Shown here piece by piece: positions 16,860 through 26,428 of a DNA stretch of 64,000 bases. The position numbers and the translations under genes are program-made. The notes below the pieces were generated by a model, which was given only the letters and a program-made list of their open reading frames with translations, had not been told where the DNA came from and did no database searches. The DNA comes from Porphyromonas gingivicanis JCM 15907 (GTDB lineage Bacteria > Bacteroidota > Bacteroidia > Bacteroidales > Porphyromonadaceae), in NCBI RefSeq assembly GCF_000614585.1, contig NZ_BAKX01000008.1:22996-86995 (forward strand), read 5' to 3'. Position 1 is the stretch's first letter, and the number at the start of each line of letters is the position of its first letter.

Positions 16860-17876
16860 ATGAATATCTTAAAGTCAATATTCGGTCGTAAGAAAGAGAC
16901 GCTCTCACAAGAGGAGGCGAAAGTATCTCAGGCGAAAGGCGAAGAAAAAATTATAGATCGGCAGGAAGAGAAAGAGGCAGATGTACTCAAATTTGATGGA
17001 CTCCGAGCTATGCGATTAGGCGAGGTTTCTTTTGCTCTCAAAGCCCTCTCTAAGGCTTTGGAGTTGCGTCCTGAGTTTGAAACACGTTTCTATTATGCGG
17101 AGGCTTTAACGCTTAACCACCAAGAAAGGGAGGCATTGAAGCAGTATGATTTACTCCTCGAAGAGTGTCCCAATCATATATTGTGTTTAATAAATAGAGC
17201 TTCTTTAAGGATAGATGTAGAAGCCTATACAGAGGCTTTGATGGATGTAGAGCTGGCTCTTAATACTAATGAAGATGAAGAACAGCGAGCATTACTCTAT
17301 CAAATGAAGGCTAAGGTGTATCTCTTGTTAAAGGAGTATGATAAGGTATTGGTTACAGCGGAGCAAGCTATTATGCTCAAAGCTAAGTCTTCCTTGGCTT
17401 ACTTGCAGAAGATACAGGCTCTTGTCGGCTTAGAGCGTTGGGAAGAGGCAAATCGTTTTATCGAAAAAGCCATTTCTACTTTTCCTGAAGAGGAACAGTT
17501 TAATCTTTTTCAGGCTAAGGTGGCTTTGAAACAGGAGCAGTATGCAGAGGCTTATCAAGCCTATCAAGATGCTTTGGTGAAAGACCCTTTCAATGAAGAG
17601 GCCTATTGTGGTATGGCTTGTCTCTTAGTACAGAGAGGAGAGATGACAGAGGCGATTGACTTTTTGGAACAGACTCTTAAAGAGCAAAACCCAAGTGTTA
17701 TGATGCTTTCTCTTTTGGCAAGTATCTATAAAAAGATGGGATGGGTTGAAAAGGAACAAAAGATACGTGAGCAGATAAAAGAATTTTCCTCCGATGGAGA
17801 GCAACCTATCGACTTCGTTCAACAGCTCTACAAGGGAAATGCCTACGGAGATATTTTTGGCAATCTCTTTTCTTAA
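16860..17876 (+). CDS. Cytoplasmic tetratricopeptide-repeat protein
   Basis: A 338-residue protein without signal peptide. After a charged N-terminus (MNILKSIFGRKKETLSQEEA) it is made of about seven TPR units from residue 45 on, for example FALKALSKALELRPEFETRF, AYTEALMDVELALN, EYDKVLVTAEQAIML and YAEAYQAYQDALVKDPFNEEAY. TPR proteins scaffold protein contacts; the partner is unknown. Its stop is 5 bp before rnhA, so the two are an operon together with the ATP-grasp gene. Confidence 0.85.
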   Translation: MNILKSIFGRKKETLSQEEAKVSQAKGEEKIIDRQEEKEADVLKFDGLRAMRLGEVSFALKALSKALELRPEFETRFYYAEALTLNHQEREALKQYDLLLEECPNHILCLINRASLRIDVEAYTEALMDVELALNTNEDEEQRALLYQMKAKVYLLLKEYDKVLVTAEQAIMLKAKSSLAYLQKIQALVGLERWEEANRFIEKAISTFPEEEQFNLFQAKVALKQEQYAEAYQAYQDALVKDPFNEEAYCGMACLLVQRGEMTEAIDFLEQTLKEQNPSVMMLSLLASIYKKMGWVEKEQKIREQIKEFSSDGEQPIDFVQQLYKGNAYGDIFGNLFS

Positions 17877-17881
17877 TCACG

Positions 17882-18484
17882 ATGGGACAACGAAAGCGAA
17901 AGTTTTATGTCGTATGGAAGGGAGTTACCCCCGGAGTTTATTCTTCTTGGGCAGAGTGTGAAGCGCAGGTCAAAAACTTTCCGAACGCTTCGTATAGGTC
18001 TTTCGATACGGAGGCGGAGGCAGTTCGAGCTTTTCATAATGAGGAAGAAACCCCTTCTTTTAGCAGAATGGAGCAATACGTTTATCCCAGCATAGCGGTA
18101 GATGGAGCTACTTCGGGCAACCCTGGTCCCTCGGAGTATCGAGGAGTCGATACGTTGACCCATGAGATTTTGTTTTCTTTTGGTCCTATTCAGGCGACGA
18201 ACAATATTGTTGAGTTTTTGGCGATTGTACATGCTATGGGTTACCTGTTACAAAGAGGTCTCAATATGCCTGTGTACAGTGATAGTCAAGTAGCTATTGG
18301 GTGGGTGTATAGGGGCAAGTGTAAAACACTTTTACCACGTACTCCTAATACAGAAATGACTCTCCAGTTGGTGGCTCGTGCAGAGCATTGGCTGCGAGAA
18401 CATCCTGCTTCTCAACGTCCTCCATTGCTCAAATGGAATACTGTGGCATGGGGAGAAATACCTGCCGATTATGGTAGAAAATAG
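17882..18484 (+). CDS. rnhA: Ribonuclease HI with N-terminal viroplasmin-like domain
   Basis: A 200-residue RNase H. The N-terminal domain (about residues 5-48, KFYVVWKGVTPGVYSSWAEC) is the caulimovirus viroplasmin/hybrid-binding fold that binds RNA/DNA duplex. The RNase H domain carries the acidic residues in AVDGAT, NNIVEFLAI, YSDSQVAI and near the end in PADYGRK. It removes RNA from RNA:DNA hybrids. The last 14 bp overlap the ATP-grasp gene. Confidence 0.93.
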   Translation: MGQRKRKFYVVWKGVTPGVYSSWAECEAQVKNFPNASYRSFDTEAEAVRAFHNEEETPSFSRMEQYVYPSIAVDGATSGNPGPSEYRGVDTLTHEILFSFGPIQATNNIVEFLAIVHAMGYLLQRGLNMPVYSDSQVAIGWVYRGKCKTLLPRTPNTEMTLQLVARAEHWLREHPASQRPPLLKWNTVAWGEIPADYGRK

Positions 18485-19712
18485 TTGTCATAGAGAGAAT
18501 TTTACTCCCTCCTATCCACGTCTGTTTTGCTTAAATAGTGGTAATGAGAATGCCCTCTATCACTCCGATAAGGTCTCTTTTACCCACTCAAAGTTGGTGC
18601 AACAGATGCGTTGTGATCTCTCGATGCTTTTGGCTTGGGTGGCTCCCAATCCAGAGAGCGATTGGGTGTGGATGCCACAAGGTGCATCGAAAGAGTTACC
18701 CTATTATGGAGATTTACTACCGCCTTGCAGATGTTTGTTTGAGGATGAAGCGCCCTACAAGCTGGTTACTGAACCTTTAGAGTTGCATCTTTGGGCTCCA
18801 GAGCCAACGTTGATTCGCTTCTTTGTTCGAAAAGCATCTCTATTTCCTAATGGTCTGCTTCTACCCGAGGATATTATTTATCCCTCCTGTCTTTTTGACC
18901 GCACACAAGCCTCTCTGCTATTGCACTCTATGTCATCAGAGTATGCTCATCTTGTACCGATTATTTGTTCTTCTTATGCTGAAATCGAAGAGGCTATAAC
19001 CTCTTTTGGTACATCGAGCCATATAGTTGTTAAACTTCCTTATACCTCTTCGGGACGAGGGGTGCAACTTTTCCAATTTCCACTGAGCGAACAAAGCAGG
19101 AAGCAGCTTTGTCTTCTTTTGAATACTCATAAACAATTGACCATAGAGCCCTTTTTGAACAAATCGGCAGATTATGCTATTGAGTATGTAGTGGGGGAGG
19201 CGGGAAGAGTCTCTTTTGTCGGGTTGTCGCATTTCGAGACGAAAAAATTTCGTTATCTCTACAATCATCTAGAGCATCCTGATATTCTTTGGAGAGATTT
19301 GTCAGAGCGTATAGGAGAGTCTCAATTACAGGAGGTAATTGTTGCACACCAAGATTTTATTCAAAAGCATATAGCCCCCTATTATCAAGGTCCTGTTGGG
19401 GTTGATATGCTTCTCTACAGAGTTGGGGATGGGGGCAAAGAGCTTTTGCATCCTTCTGTCGAGATTAATGTGCGTAGTACTATGGGGCTTTTGGCACATC
19501 TGTTATATGAGAGGTACGGAGAGCAAGGTTGCTCTTATAAAATGGTTATCCAATCCTATTCTCAACCTTCTTTGGCTTTGAGAGAGTATGAAGCTATTTC
19601 TCGTTCTTATCCCCCGAAGTCGAACGCAAAGGGAGCATTGATTGGAGGGATTTTATTGCTTACTCGTCCCACTCTCGAGAGCCGATTTTTAGCCTATATG
19701 CAGACGCTTTAA
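18471..19712 (+). CDS. ATP-grasp domain protein of unknown function
   Basis: A 413-residue protein. I recognise an ATP-grasp-like fold in the middle and C-terminal half: HIVVKLPYTSSGRGVQLF (about residues 183-200) is a nucleotide-binding loop, EPFLNKSADYAIEYVV the central strand, and GVDMLLY...HPSVEINVRSTMG (about 315-345) the metal-binding Glu/Asn. The N-terminal 150 residues match nothing I know. ATG at 18471 is chosen because it overlaps the rnhA stop by 14 bp, a typical coupled start; the frame is open further upstream into rnhA. The protein probably makes an acyl-phosphate-dependent bond; the substrates are unknown. Confidence 0.75.
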   Translation: MVENSCHRENFTPSYPRLFCLNSGNENALYHSDKVSFTHSKLVQQMRCDLSMLLAWVAPNPESDWVWMPQGASKELPYYGDLLPPCRCLFEDEAPYKLVTEPLELHLWAPEPTLIRFFVRKASLFPNGLLLPEDIIYPSCLFDRTQASLLLHSMSSEYAHLVPIICSSYAEIEEAITSFGTSSHIVVKLPYTSSGRGVQLFQFPLSEQSRKQLCLLLNTHKQLTIEPFLNKSADYAIEYVVGEAGRVSFVGLSHFETKKFRYLYNHLEHPDILWRDLSERIGESQLQEVIVAHQDFIQKHIAPYYQGPVGVDMLLYRVGDGGKELLHPSVEINVRSTMGLLAHLLYERYGEQGCSYKMVIQSYSQPSLALREYEAISRSYPPKSNAKGALIGGILLLTRPTLESRFLAYMQTL

Positions 19713-19814
19713 TGTTCTGAGGATAGATAAAATCTATGTGATAAATGGTTATATCTATTGTTTTTGTCCTTTTTGTGGTCTATCTTCGCTATCGAATCTT
19801 AATCCAAAATCTCT

Positions 19815-20354
19815 ATGGATATTGAATTAGGAAATAGTAAGTGGATAACTATGAATGCGATACAATTTAGAGAAAATCTTTTAGATATACAGGGTAATCT
19901 TCGTCGTTATGCGTTGAAACTAACGAGAGATGTAAACGATGCTGATGACCTAATTCAAGATACTACCCTTCGTGCGCTTAAAAACGTAGATAAATATGTT
20001 GAGAATGCAAACTTCAAAGGGTGGATGATGACTATAATGTATAACATATACCTTAATAACAGAGATCGATTGGATCGTCAAAGACGATTGATAGACTCCA
20101 ATGTAGATATAGCTAATGTGCCTGTTTCTGTAAGTGGAGGTTACTCTACCCCTGATGGCTCTTATAATATTAAGGAGATTTATGGAGCGGTAAACCGTTT
20201 AAGTGGACATATAAGAGTCCCCTTCTCGATGTATCTAAGTGGCTATAAGTATGCAGAGATTGCCGAGCATTTAGATATTCCTATCGGTACGGTTAAGAGT
20301 AGAATATTTTTTGCTCGTAAGGTGCTCCAGCAAGAACTTAAAGAGATGCGCTAA
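19815..20354 (+). CDS. RNA polymerase sigma factor, ECF/sigma-70 family
   Basis: A 179-residue protein. Region 2 has RRYALKLTRDVNDADDLIQDTTLRALKN (about residues 30-57) and FKGWMMTIMYNIYLN; region 4 has YKYAEIAEHLDIPIGTVKSRIFFARKVLQQEL (about 144-175). No anti-sigma factor gene follows; the next gene is fumarase after a terminator. A start at 19851 (MNAIQFRENLL) is equally possible and gives 167 residues. Sigma factors of this type without a partner anti-sigma are common in Bacteroidetes. Confidence 0.93.
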   Translation: MDIELGNSKWITMNAIQFRENLLDIQGNLRRYALKLTRDVNDADDLIQDTTLRALKNVDKYVENANFKGWMMTIMYNIYLNNRDRLDRQRRLIDSNVDIANVPVSVSGGYSTPDGSYNIKEIYGAVNRLSGHIRVPFSMYLSGYKYAEIAEHLDIPIGTVKSRIFFARKVLQQELKEMR

Positions 20355-20375
20355 CGTATCGTTATTCCCGCCGTA

Positions 20376-20430
20376 ATAGACTTGCTGAGGTAGCTATCTG
20401 TAGCTATATCCATTGGCAAGTCTATTTTTT
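20376..20430 (+). terminator. Terminator after the sigma factor gene
   Basis: ATAGACTTGC and GCAAGTCTAT form the outer stem, with TAGCTA...TAGCTA as an inner hairpin, followed by TTTTTT. Confidence 0.88.
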
Positions 20431-20473
20431 GTATTTTCGTTCGTCAGAATAATAGATTGAAAGAGTAAAGGAA

Positions 20474-22125
20474 ATGGAAAAGAAAGAATTTGTTTATCAG
20501 CAGATGTTCGCACTGGGAAAGGATACGACAGAGTACTATCATTTAACCAGTGATTATGTTCATACAGAAATATTTAGAGGACGAGAGATACTCGTAGTAG
20601 AACCAGAGGCTTTGCGTCTTTTGGCTCGTACAGCGTTTCACGATGTTTCTTTTTATTTGCGTCCAGAGCATCAAGAGCAGGTAGCACAGATATTACATGA
20701 CCCTGAGTCAAGTGAGAACGATAAGTTCGTTGCTCTGACCTTTTTACGCAATGCCGAGATCTCTTCCTTGGGCAAGTTGCCTTTCTGCCAAGACACAGGT
20801 ACAGCCATAGTTTTGGGCAAGAAGGGGCAAAATGTCTATACGGGCGGAGGTGATGAAGAGGCTCTTTCGCATGGTATTTTCGATACCTATACGGAAGATA
20901 ATCTACGCTACTCTCAAAATGCTCCATTGGATATGTATAAGGAAGTGAATACGGGGACTAACCTGCCTGCACAAATTGATTTGATGGCGGTAGATGGCGA
21001 TGAGTATAACTTCCTGTGTGTAGCTAAGGGGGGAGGATCGGCTAACAAAACATTCCTTTATCAGGAAACAAAAGCCCTCATTACACCAGAGAAATTGCTC
21101 CCCTTTATGGTAGAAAAAATGCGTTCTTTGGGTACTGCAGCTTGTCCGCCTTACCATATTGCTTTTGTTATTGGAGGTACTTCTGCTGAGATGAACCTGA
21201 AGACCGTTAAGTTAGCTTCGACCAAATACTACGATGCTCTTCCCACATCGGGCAATGCATATGGACGTGCTTTCCGCGATGTAGAGTTAGAGCAACAACT
21301 TTTAGAGGAGGCTTACAAGATAGGTTTCGGAGCTCAATTTGGAGGGAAGTATTTCGCTCACGATGTCAGAGTTATACGTTTGCCTCGCCACGGAGCTTCT
21401 TGTCCTGTGGGTATGGGTGTGAGTTGCTCGGCAGACCGTAATATCAAGGCAAAAATCAATAAGGAGGGGATCTGGATAGAGCGTTTGGAAACTAATCCCG
21501 GACGTCTTATTCCCGCTTCGCTCCGCACAACAGCTTTGGAGGGACAAGTGGTGCGTGTAGACCTCAATCGTCCAATGGATGAGATTAGAAAGGAGTTGTC
21601 GCAGTATCCCGTTTCTACCCGTCTTTCTCTTACGGTACTATCATTGTTGGACGAGATATTGCCCATGCCAAGCTGAAAGAGCGCATTGACCGAGGCGAAG
21701 GTTTGCCTGACTATGTCAAAAATCACCCCATCTATTATGCTGGTCCTTCCAAAACCCCTGAGGGTATGCCGAGTGGAAGTTTTGGCCCCACGACGGCAGG
21801 GCGTATGGATAGCTATGTACGTCTTTTCCAAGAGCAGGGGGGGAGTATGATTATGATTGCCAAGGGCAACCGAAGTAAAGAGGTAACCGATGCTTGTAAG
21901 GAGTTTGGAGGGTTCTATTTAGGTAGTATCGGAGGCCCTGCTGCTGTATTGGCTCAGGAGAGTATTAAGCACGTAGAGTGTTTAGAATATCCAGAGTTGG
22001 GGATGGAGGCAATATGGAAAATAGATGTTGTGGACTTCCCTGCTTTCATTTTAGTGGACGATAAAGGGAACGATTTCTTTACGCAAATACGCGAACAATG
22101 CAGTAGTTGTGGGTTGTATCGCTAA
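20474..22125 (+). CDS. Class I fumarate hydratase, frame broken
   Basis: This iron-sulfur fumarase interconverts fumarate and malate. The N-terminal (alpha) part has [13 protein letters not shown] with the first cluster Cys, and [13 protein letters not shown] with further Cys; the C-terminal (beta) part has [26 protein letters not shown] and [10 protein letters not shown]. The two parts are in different frames. Restoring one G at 21634-21635 (GG to GGG) reads [16 protein letters not shown] and gives about 550 residues, the normal single-chain length. It is most likely a base-calling error, as the sequence on both sides is fully conserved. Confidence 0.93.
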
Positions 22126-22164
22126 TCCTTCGTACTGATACGTTGTAGATTAACTCTTGAATAG

Positions 22165-22199
22165 CCTCCCGACTGGAATAAGTTGGGAGGTTATTTTTT
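22165..22199 (+). terminator. Terminator after fumarase
   Basis: CCTCCC-GAC pairs with GTT-GGGAGG, followed by TTATTTTTTG. Confidence 0.85.
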
Positions 22200-22308
22200 G
22201 AAGTGTACTAAAAGAACGTGTTGATGCGTTTACTAAGTAGAGTGATTAAAGCAAGGAGGATTTTTTCTTTTGTTGCGAGAAGTAAGTTTTACCCAATAAA
22301 GAGTGCCT

Positions 22309-22440
22309 ATGGATGATAATTACCAGATTGATTTTTCCCTACAAGCATGGCAACGCCTCGCCTCGATAGAACGAGAGGTCAGGGATGAGCGCCACAGAAT
22401 GGTGGTCGATTACCTAAAGGCTTACGCTCGTTCGTTGTGA
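22309..22440 (+). CDS. Possible small protein, 43 residues
   Basis: A short open frame beginning MDDNYQIDFSLQAWQRLASI and ending in AYARSL. The composition is protein-like: charged, helical, with an amphipathic pattern. There is no clear ribosome-binding site or promoter, and I recognise no family. It lies alone between the fumarase terminator and pepK. It could also be a remnant or chance frame. Confidence 0.3.
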   Translation: MDDNYQIDFSLQAWQRLASIEREVRDERHRMVVDYLKAYARSL

Positions 22441-22977
22441 GGGCAGGGACTTTGTTTCGAGAGGTTACGTGGGGTTGTCTTGGAGAGGAGGCTACGACAT
22501 TGTCTCAGAGGAGGACTACCCGAACAGAGAGATTGTAGTAGATAATTAGGTAGTAATGCCAAAGTGTTTCCGATAGTTCTTCGGGGACACTTTTCTCTTT
22601 TTTTGTTTATCCGTCGGAGAGTGAAACAAAAGGTTGCCACATAGGTGACATATGTAAAAGAGGTCGTTGACGTGTCTAACTTGCCCCTTAACGAGAACAA
22701 CTCTATAGGTTGCTCCCAGAGTGACTTGTGAGAGCTACTTCAAAAATGATTTTAGAACTCTTTGCGTGACAATTTTTTGTGTCGAAAAGAAGAGAATAAT
22801 ACTTTGTTGAAAAGACTTTTTTCAATGTCTAAATTCATGGCATGCTGTTCCGAAGAGCAGCTTGTCTGTTTGCTCATAGGGAGTTTTGTATGGGCTTATT
22901 CTCCCAATGCGTTATGTGGTGGTCGCAATATAAATTGTAATTTTGGCACATATACCTACAAGACAATCTTTAAGCAA
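22441..22977. other. Long non-coding stretch upstream of pepK
   Basis: No convincing gene. The pepK frame is open from 22762, but its first 72 codons lack features of a secreted protein, and the signal peptide begins at 22978. No TAnnTTTG element stands out; TATACCTACAAG at 22951-22962 is the closest. Confidence 0.45.
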
Positions 22978-25265
22978 ATGAAACAAATAGGTTTACTATC
23001 CCTTTTTATTGCGCTGTTGTTTACCACTCCAAAGGGTTTGCAAGCCCAACTTTCTAAAGGAGGAGTACCCAATATCAATCTCTCTCAACTGCGCAATGCT
23101 TCCACCTCTCTTTCCGTTGTAACTATCACCCCTCCTTCGCAAAAGCAAATTGCTCAATGGATGGAGGCGAGTGGCGATGGCTTTCGCAATACCTATACGA
23201 TAGGGATACCTCAAGAGGTACATATTACCCCTGAGAACAGCGGAACTCGATCGGTAGGAGAGAGTAATAACTTAGTATGGCAGCTTGTCTTGGAGAGTCC
23301 AGGAGCACGAGGGTTACAGCTCTTTTTCTCTCGTTTTCACTTGCCTGAAGGAGCTTGTCTATATCTTTTTTCTCCCTCTACGGGCGAAATGAAGGGGGCT
23401 TTTGGAGCGCATAACAATACCGAGGAGGCATGTTTGGCTGTTGCCCCTGTGCGAGGAGAGCGCATTATCGTGCATTATGAGGCACCCGCCAATGACTTTT
23501 CTCTCCCTGACTTGACCATCGGCTCTATCTCCTACTGTTTTAGAAATATCGTCCAAGACCCTACAAACGGAGTTTATACGCCGGGAGAACCTTGGTTCTC
23601 TGGAGGATATTCTTGTGCTCCTAATGTCATAGAGCATCAAGAGGTCGAAGAGATTAGTCGTAGTCAGGTGCTTCTTATTGTGAGAGGTAGAAGTGTATGC
23701 TCGGGTGCTTTAATCAATAATAGTGCGCAGGATGGTACTGCCTATGTGCTTACGGCAGCGCATTGCATGAATGGCTCTTTTCGTTTCCCAAATGATAAAG
23801 AGTACCGAGATGAATCGGCTCGTCAGACTATTTTCTTCTTTAACTTCCGCAGTCCTGTGGGTAATCGCTTGGTGCGCGGTACGGAAGAACAGTCGCTCTC
23901 CGGTGCTACTATCGTTGCTTGGGACGAAGACCACGACCTGTGCCTACTCCGTATAACAGGGGTACAGGATACTCAAGGGGGCGAACGTTGTGGTATACCA
24001 GCTTCTTACCGTCCTTATTTTTCGGGTTGGAATGCAGGAGAGCATCAACCTCCCTATGTAGGCTTACACCACCCAGCCGCCTCGGTTACTCGATACAATC
24101 AAGTAAAGGAAAAAGTGCAGTTAGCCTCTTTTGCTGCAGGTTCTATGCAGTGGAATAATGTCCATTGGAAAATTAATAAATGGGATATAGGCACCACTGC
24201 TCCAGGTTCGTCAGGCTCACCTCTGTACGACAACAAGAACTTGATTATTGGCGCTCTTACGGGGGGAAATTCCTATTGTCATAGCCCGTTTAATGATTAC
24301 TATTATGCCATTAGTCTCTGTTGGTCGCCCGAGAGTGTCCCTTTGGGGGGACTTGCTCTATATCTCGACCCTAAGAATACGAAAGAGAAGACCTGTTCTG
24401 GTTTAGACCCCTATGCTCCTAAGTCTCCTCAGCGACTATCTAATAACTTGTACTCTCTTTCGAGAGATGATATAGAGCAAACCAATGGCAAATTGGAGGA
24501 AGTAACGGCTCTTGCCTCTCAATACATTCTAAAGGATAGCAGTCGCTTGTTGGGGGTGATGATTGTAGCCTCTCCCTCCACCGTGTTTAATCGTAATAAG
24601 TTACTCATTATGGCAGGTGATGAGCACGGTCCCATTTCTACTCTCTACACTCAAGAGATCAAGCATCCTGTGTATAAATACTGGGACCCAGCTGATGAGG
24701 GGCAAGAGCGCACTATCGGAGGAATTATAGAGTTCTTTGTTCCTCTTAATGAAGAGGTCTTATTACCCAAGAATACTACCTATATGTCGGGGTAGAGGCT
24801 ATGGAAAAAGGCGAAGAGGGAGGCATGCTACCCATTGTTCGCATGAGATCTTCTGAGCAAAATGCGCATTCAGCCTGGGTGAAAAGCCCCTTAGTGGGCA
24901 ATAGATGGCTCCCTAATAATAGTTCGGAGCTTCCCTCTAATCTCTATTATAGAGGAAATTATTGGATGGACCTTTTGACCCTTCCGCTTGACGAAGTAGG
25001 TAACAATACTCCCAATCGTTGGGATATGCCCTCCATCGCTTTTATGGGTGGGCGTTTAAGGCTTACTCTGCCCGAGTTGCCAGAAGGAGATGTTCATCTC
25101 AATCTGTACAGTTTGGAAGGAACTCGTTTCTTTACGTCGGCTGTAAACTATAAGATAGAGGAGTTTGCCGTGCCCTCCCTCCCCTTTAAACACTCTTGGA
25201 TAGTAGCCGTAGTACTCTATAAGGGGGTAGCTTACTCCTATCTTCTGCCCTATGTAATGCCCTAA
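22978..25265 (+). CDS. pepK: PepK-like lysyl endopeptidase (S1 family) with T9SS C-terminal domain, frame broken
   Basis: A secreted trypsin-fold protease of the Achromobacter lysyl-endopeptidase type; in Porphyromonas PepK cleaves after lysine. The start at 22978 gives a signal peptide (MKQIGLLSLFIALLF, then a cut after LQA). A pro-region runs to about residue 215. The catalytic triad is His262 (VLTAAHC), Asp320 (DLCLL) and Ser412 (GSSGSP). The C-terminal 70 residues (LRLTLPELPEGDVHLNLYSLEG...) resemble a T9SS sorting domain. The last part is in another frame; one missing base near 24780-24786 restores about 762 residues. Likely a sequencing error. Residues lining the S1 pocket were not checked, so Lys specificity is by family. 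Confidence 0.85.
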
Positions 25266-25280
25266 CACTTTGAGAATGGG

Positions 25281-26030
25281 ATGAAATACGAATTGGAAAT
25301 ATGCGTACCCTCTGCTGAGGGAGCTATGATAGCCCAGCAAGGTGGTGCTTGCCGTGTGGAACTATGTGCTGCTTTGGCAATAGGGGGGATAACTCCATCA
25401 ATAGCTTGTATAGAGCGAGTTTGCTCTTCAGTAGAGTTAGATGTCTATGTACTTATCCGACTTCGTGAGGGGCATTTTGTCTATACCCCTTCCGAGGTTG
25501 AAGAGATGTGTCGAGACATTAGAGCGGCATGTAGGGTGGGAGCGGATGGATTTGTCTTTGGGGCTCTTACTCCTCAAGGTTCTTATGACTACGATGCAAA
25601 TAGTCGTTTGCTTGAGGCTGCGGATGGACTTCCCTGTACTTTTCATAGGGCATTCGATGTGGCTCAGCATCCCAAAGAACTTTTGGAAACCCTCATCGAA
25701 AAAGGCTTCCGTCGGGTTCTTACGTCGGGGTGCGCTCCTACTGTGTTGCAGGGAGCATCTCTTCTAAAAGAGCTGACCGAGCAAGCGGGACAACGTATAG
25801 GTATTCAATGTGGAGGGGGAGTTACTCCTGACAATATAGAAGAGATCGCGAGTCGTACAGGAGTGCGTATGTTTCACGGCTCTTTCCGTTCTACTACTCC
25901 CTCGCCCTTGCTTTTTGATCGTCCTGATATTGACATGGGTGCCAATGCTGATGGCTCGCTGTATGTTACCTCACTGGAAAAAGTAGCGAAAGCGAGAGAT
26001 CTTTTGTCTCATTTCTTTCACGAAAACTGA
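25281..26030 (+). CDS. cutC: CutC family protein
   Basis: A 249-residue TIM-barrel protein of the CutC family. Motifs: MKYELEICVPSAEGAMIAQQGGACRVELC at the start (shown in part), GADGFVFGALTP, CTFHRAFD, VLTSGCAPT and QCGGGVTPDNI. The family was linked to copper homeostasis in E. coli, but that link has been questioned; the biochemical role is uncertain. It starts 15 bp after pepK and ends with a terminator, so the two may be co-transcribed. A copper-exporting ATPase lies elsewhere in the window. Confidence 0.93.
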   Translation: MKYELEICVPSAEGAMIAQQGGACRVELCAALAIGGITPSIACIERVCSSVELDVYVLIRLREGHFVYTPSEVEEMCRDIRAACRVGADGFVFGALTPQGSYDYDANSRLLEAADGLPCTFHRAFDVAQHPKELLETLIEKGFRRVLTSGCAPTVLQGASLLKELTEQAGQRIGIQCGGGVTPDNIEEIASRTGVRMFHGSFRSTTPSPLLFDRPDIDMGANADGSLYVTSLEKVAKARDLLSHFFHEN

Positions 26031-26032
26031 TA

Positions 26033-26067
26033 CCCTCTCTACGGAGATTTCCTTTTAGAGGGTTTTT
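26033..26067 (+). terminator. Terminator after cutC
   Basis: CCCTCT pairs with AGAGGG around an 18-nt loop and is followed by TTTTTGG. Confidence 0.7.
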
Positions 26068-26089
26068 GGCACTCTTTTATCTATTCATC

Positions 26090-26177
26090 TCAAAGGTATA
26101 ATGGTTTTGCCTCAAACCATTATACCTTTTTCTTATTACCTTCCGTGCAAACTATTGAACCCATTATGCCTTTTGAA
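26090..26177. repeat. 22-bp tandem repeat array, copy C
   Basis: Four consecutive 22-bp units start at 26090, 26112, 26134 and 26156. Unit 1 has the core GGTATAATGG and unit 2 the exact reverse complement CCATTATACC, each flanked by CAAA on the left and TTTT on the right. Unit 3 (TATTACCTTCCGTGCAAACT) is of the divergent type and unit 4 again has a reversed core (CCATTATGCC). It lies between the cutC terminator and the rplM promoter. Confidence 0.82.
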
Positions 26178-26243
26178 CTCATAGTAACACTCTTGTTTTC
26201 TGACTAAAAGAGATTGATGTGATGTTGTTACGGAAATTTGTAG

Positions 26244-26251
26244 TACCTTTG
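26244..26251 (+). promoter_or_regulatory. Promoter -7 element for rplM-rpsI
   Basis: TACCTTTG is a perfect -7 match, 178 bp upstream of the rplM start codon, leaving an unusually long leader. Confidence 0.6.
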
Positions 26252-26257
26252 CTCGGC

Positions 26258-26428
26258 TGATTATTATCAATAAGTGATAAAAGTGCTTCTGTTGGTATTG
26301 CTCTGTTCGAAGCTCTTGTACTATGTGTTGGGGTGTCCAACCCGATGTGTAGTGGGTGACAAGGAAGCTCGGACGCTATAGAGGAAGGCTCAGAGGCGAG
26401 TGTGTATAACAAAGAAAAAAATAAAGAA
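26258..26428 (+). promoter_or_regulatory. Long structured leader of rplM-rpsI (candidate ribosomal-protein leader)
   Basis: About 170 nt between the promoter and the start codon hold no gene. A GTTGG/CCAAC hairpin lies at 26327-26341, and a G-rich stretch with GAGGAAGGCTCAGAGG follows. Autogenous control by L13 or S9 through such leaders is common, but I cannot match a described motif. Confidence 0.35.

Noticed and set aside
20474..22125. Two-subunit fumarase (separate alpha and beta genes)
   Set aside because: The join is a one-base change within [13 protein letters not shown], with no start codon or spacer that suits a second gene; the single-chain length is normal.
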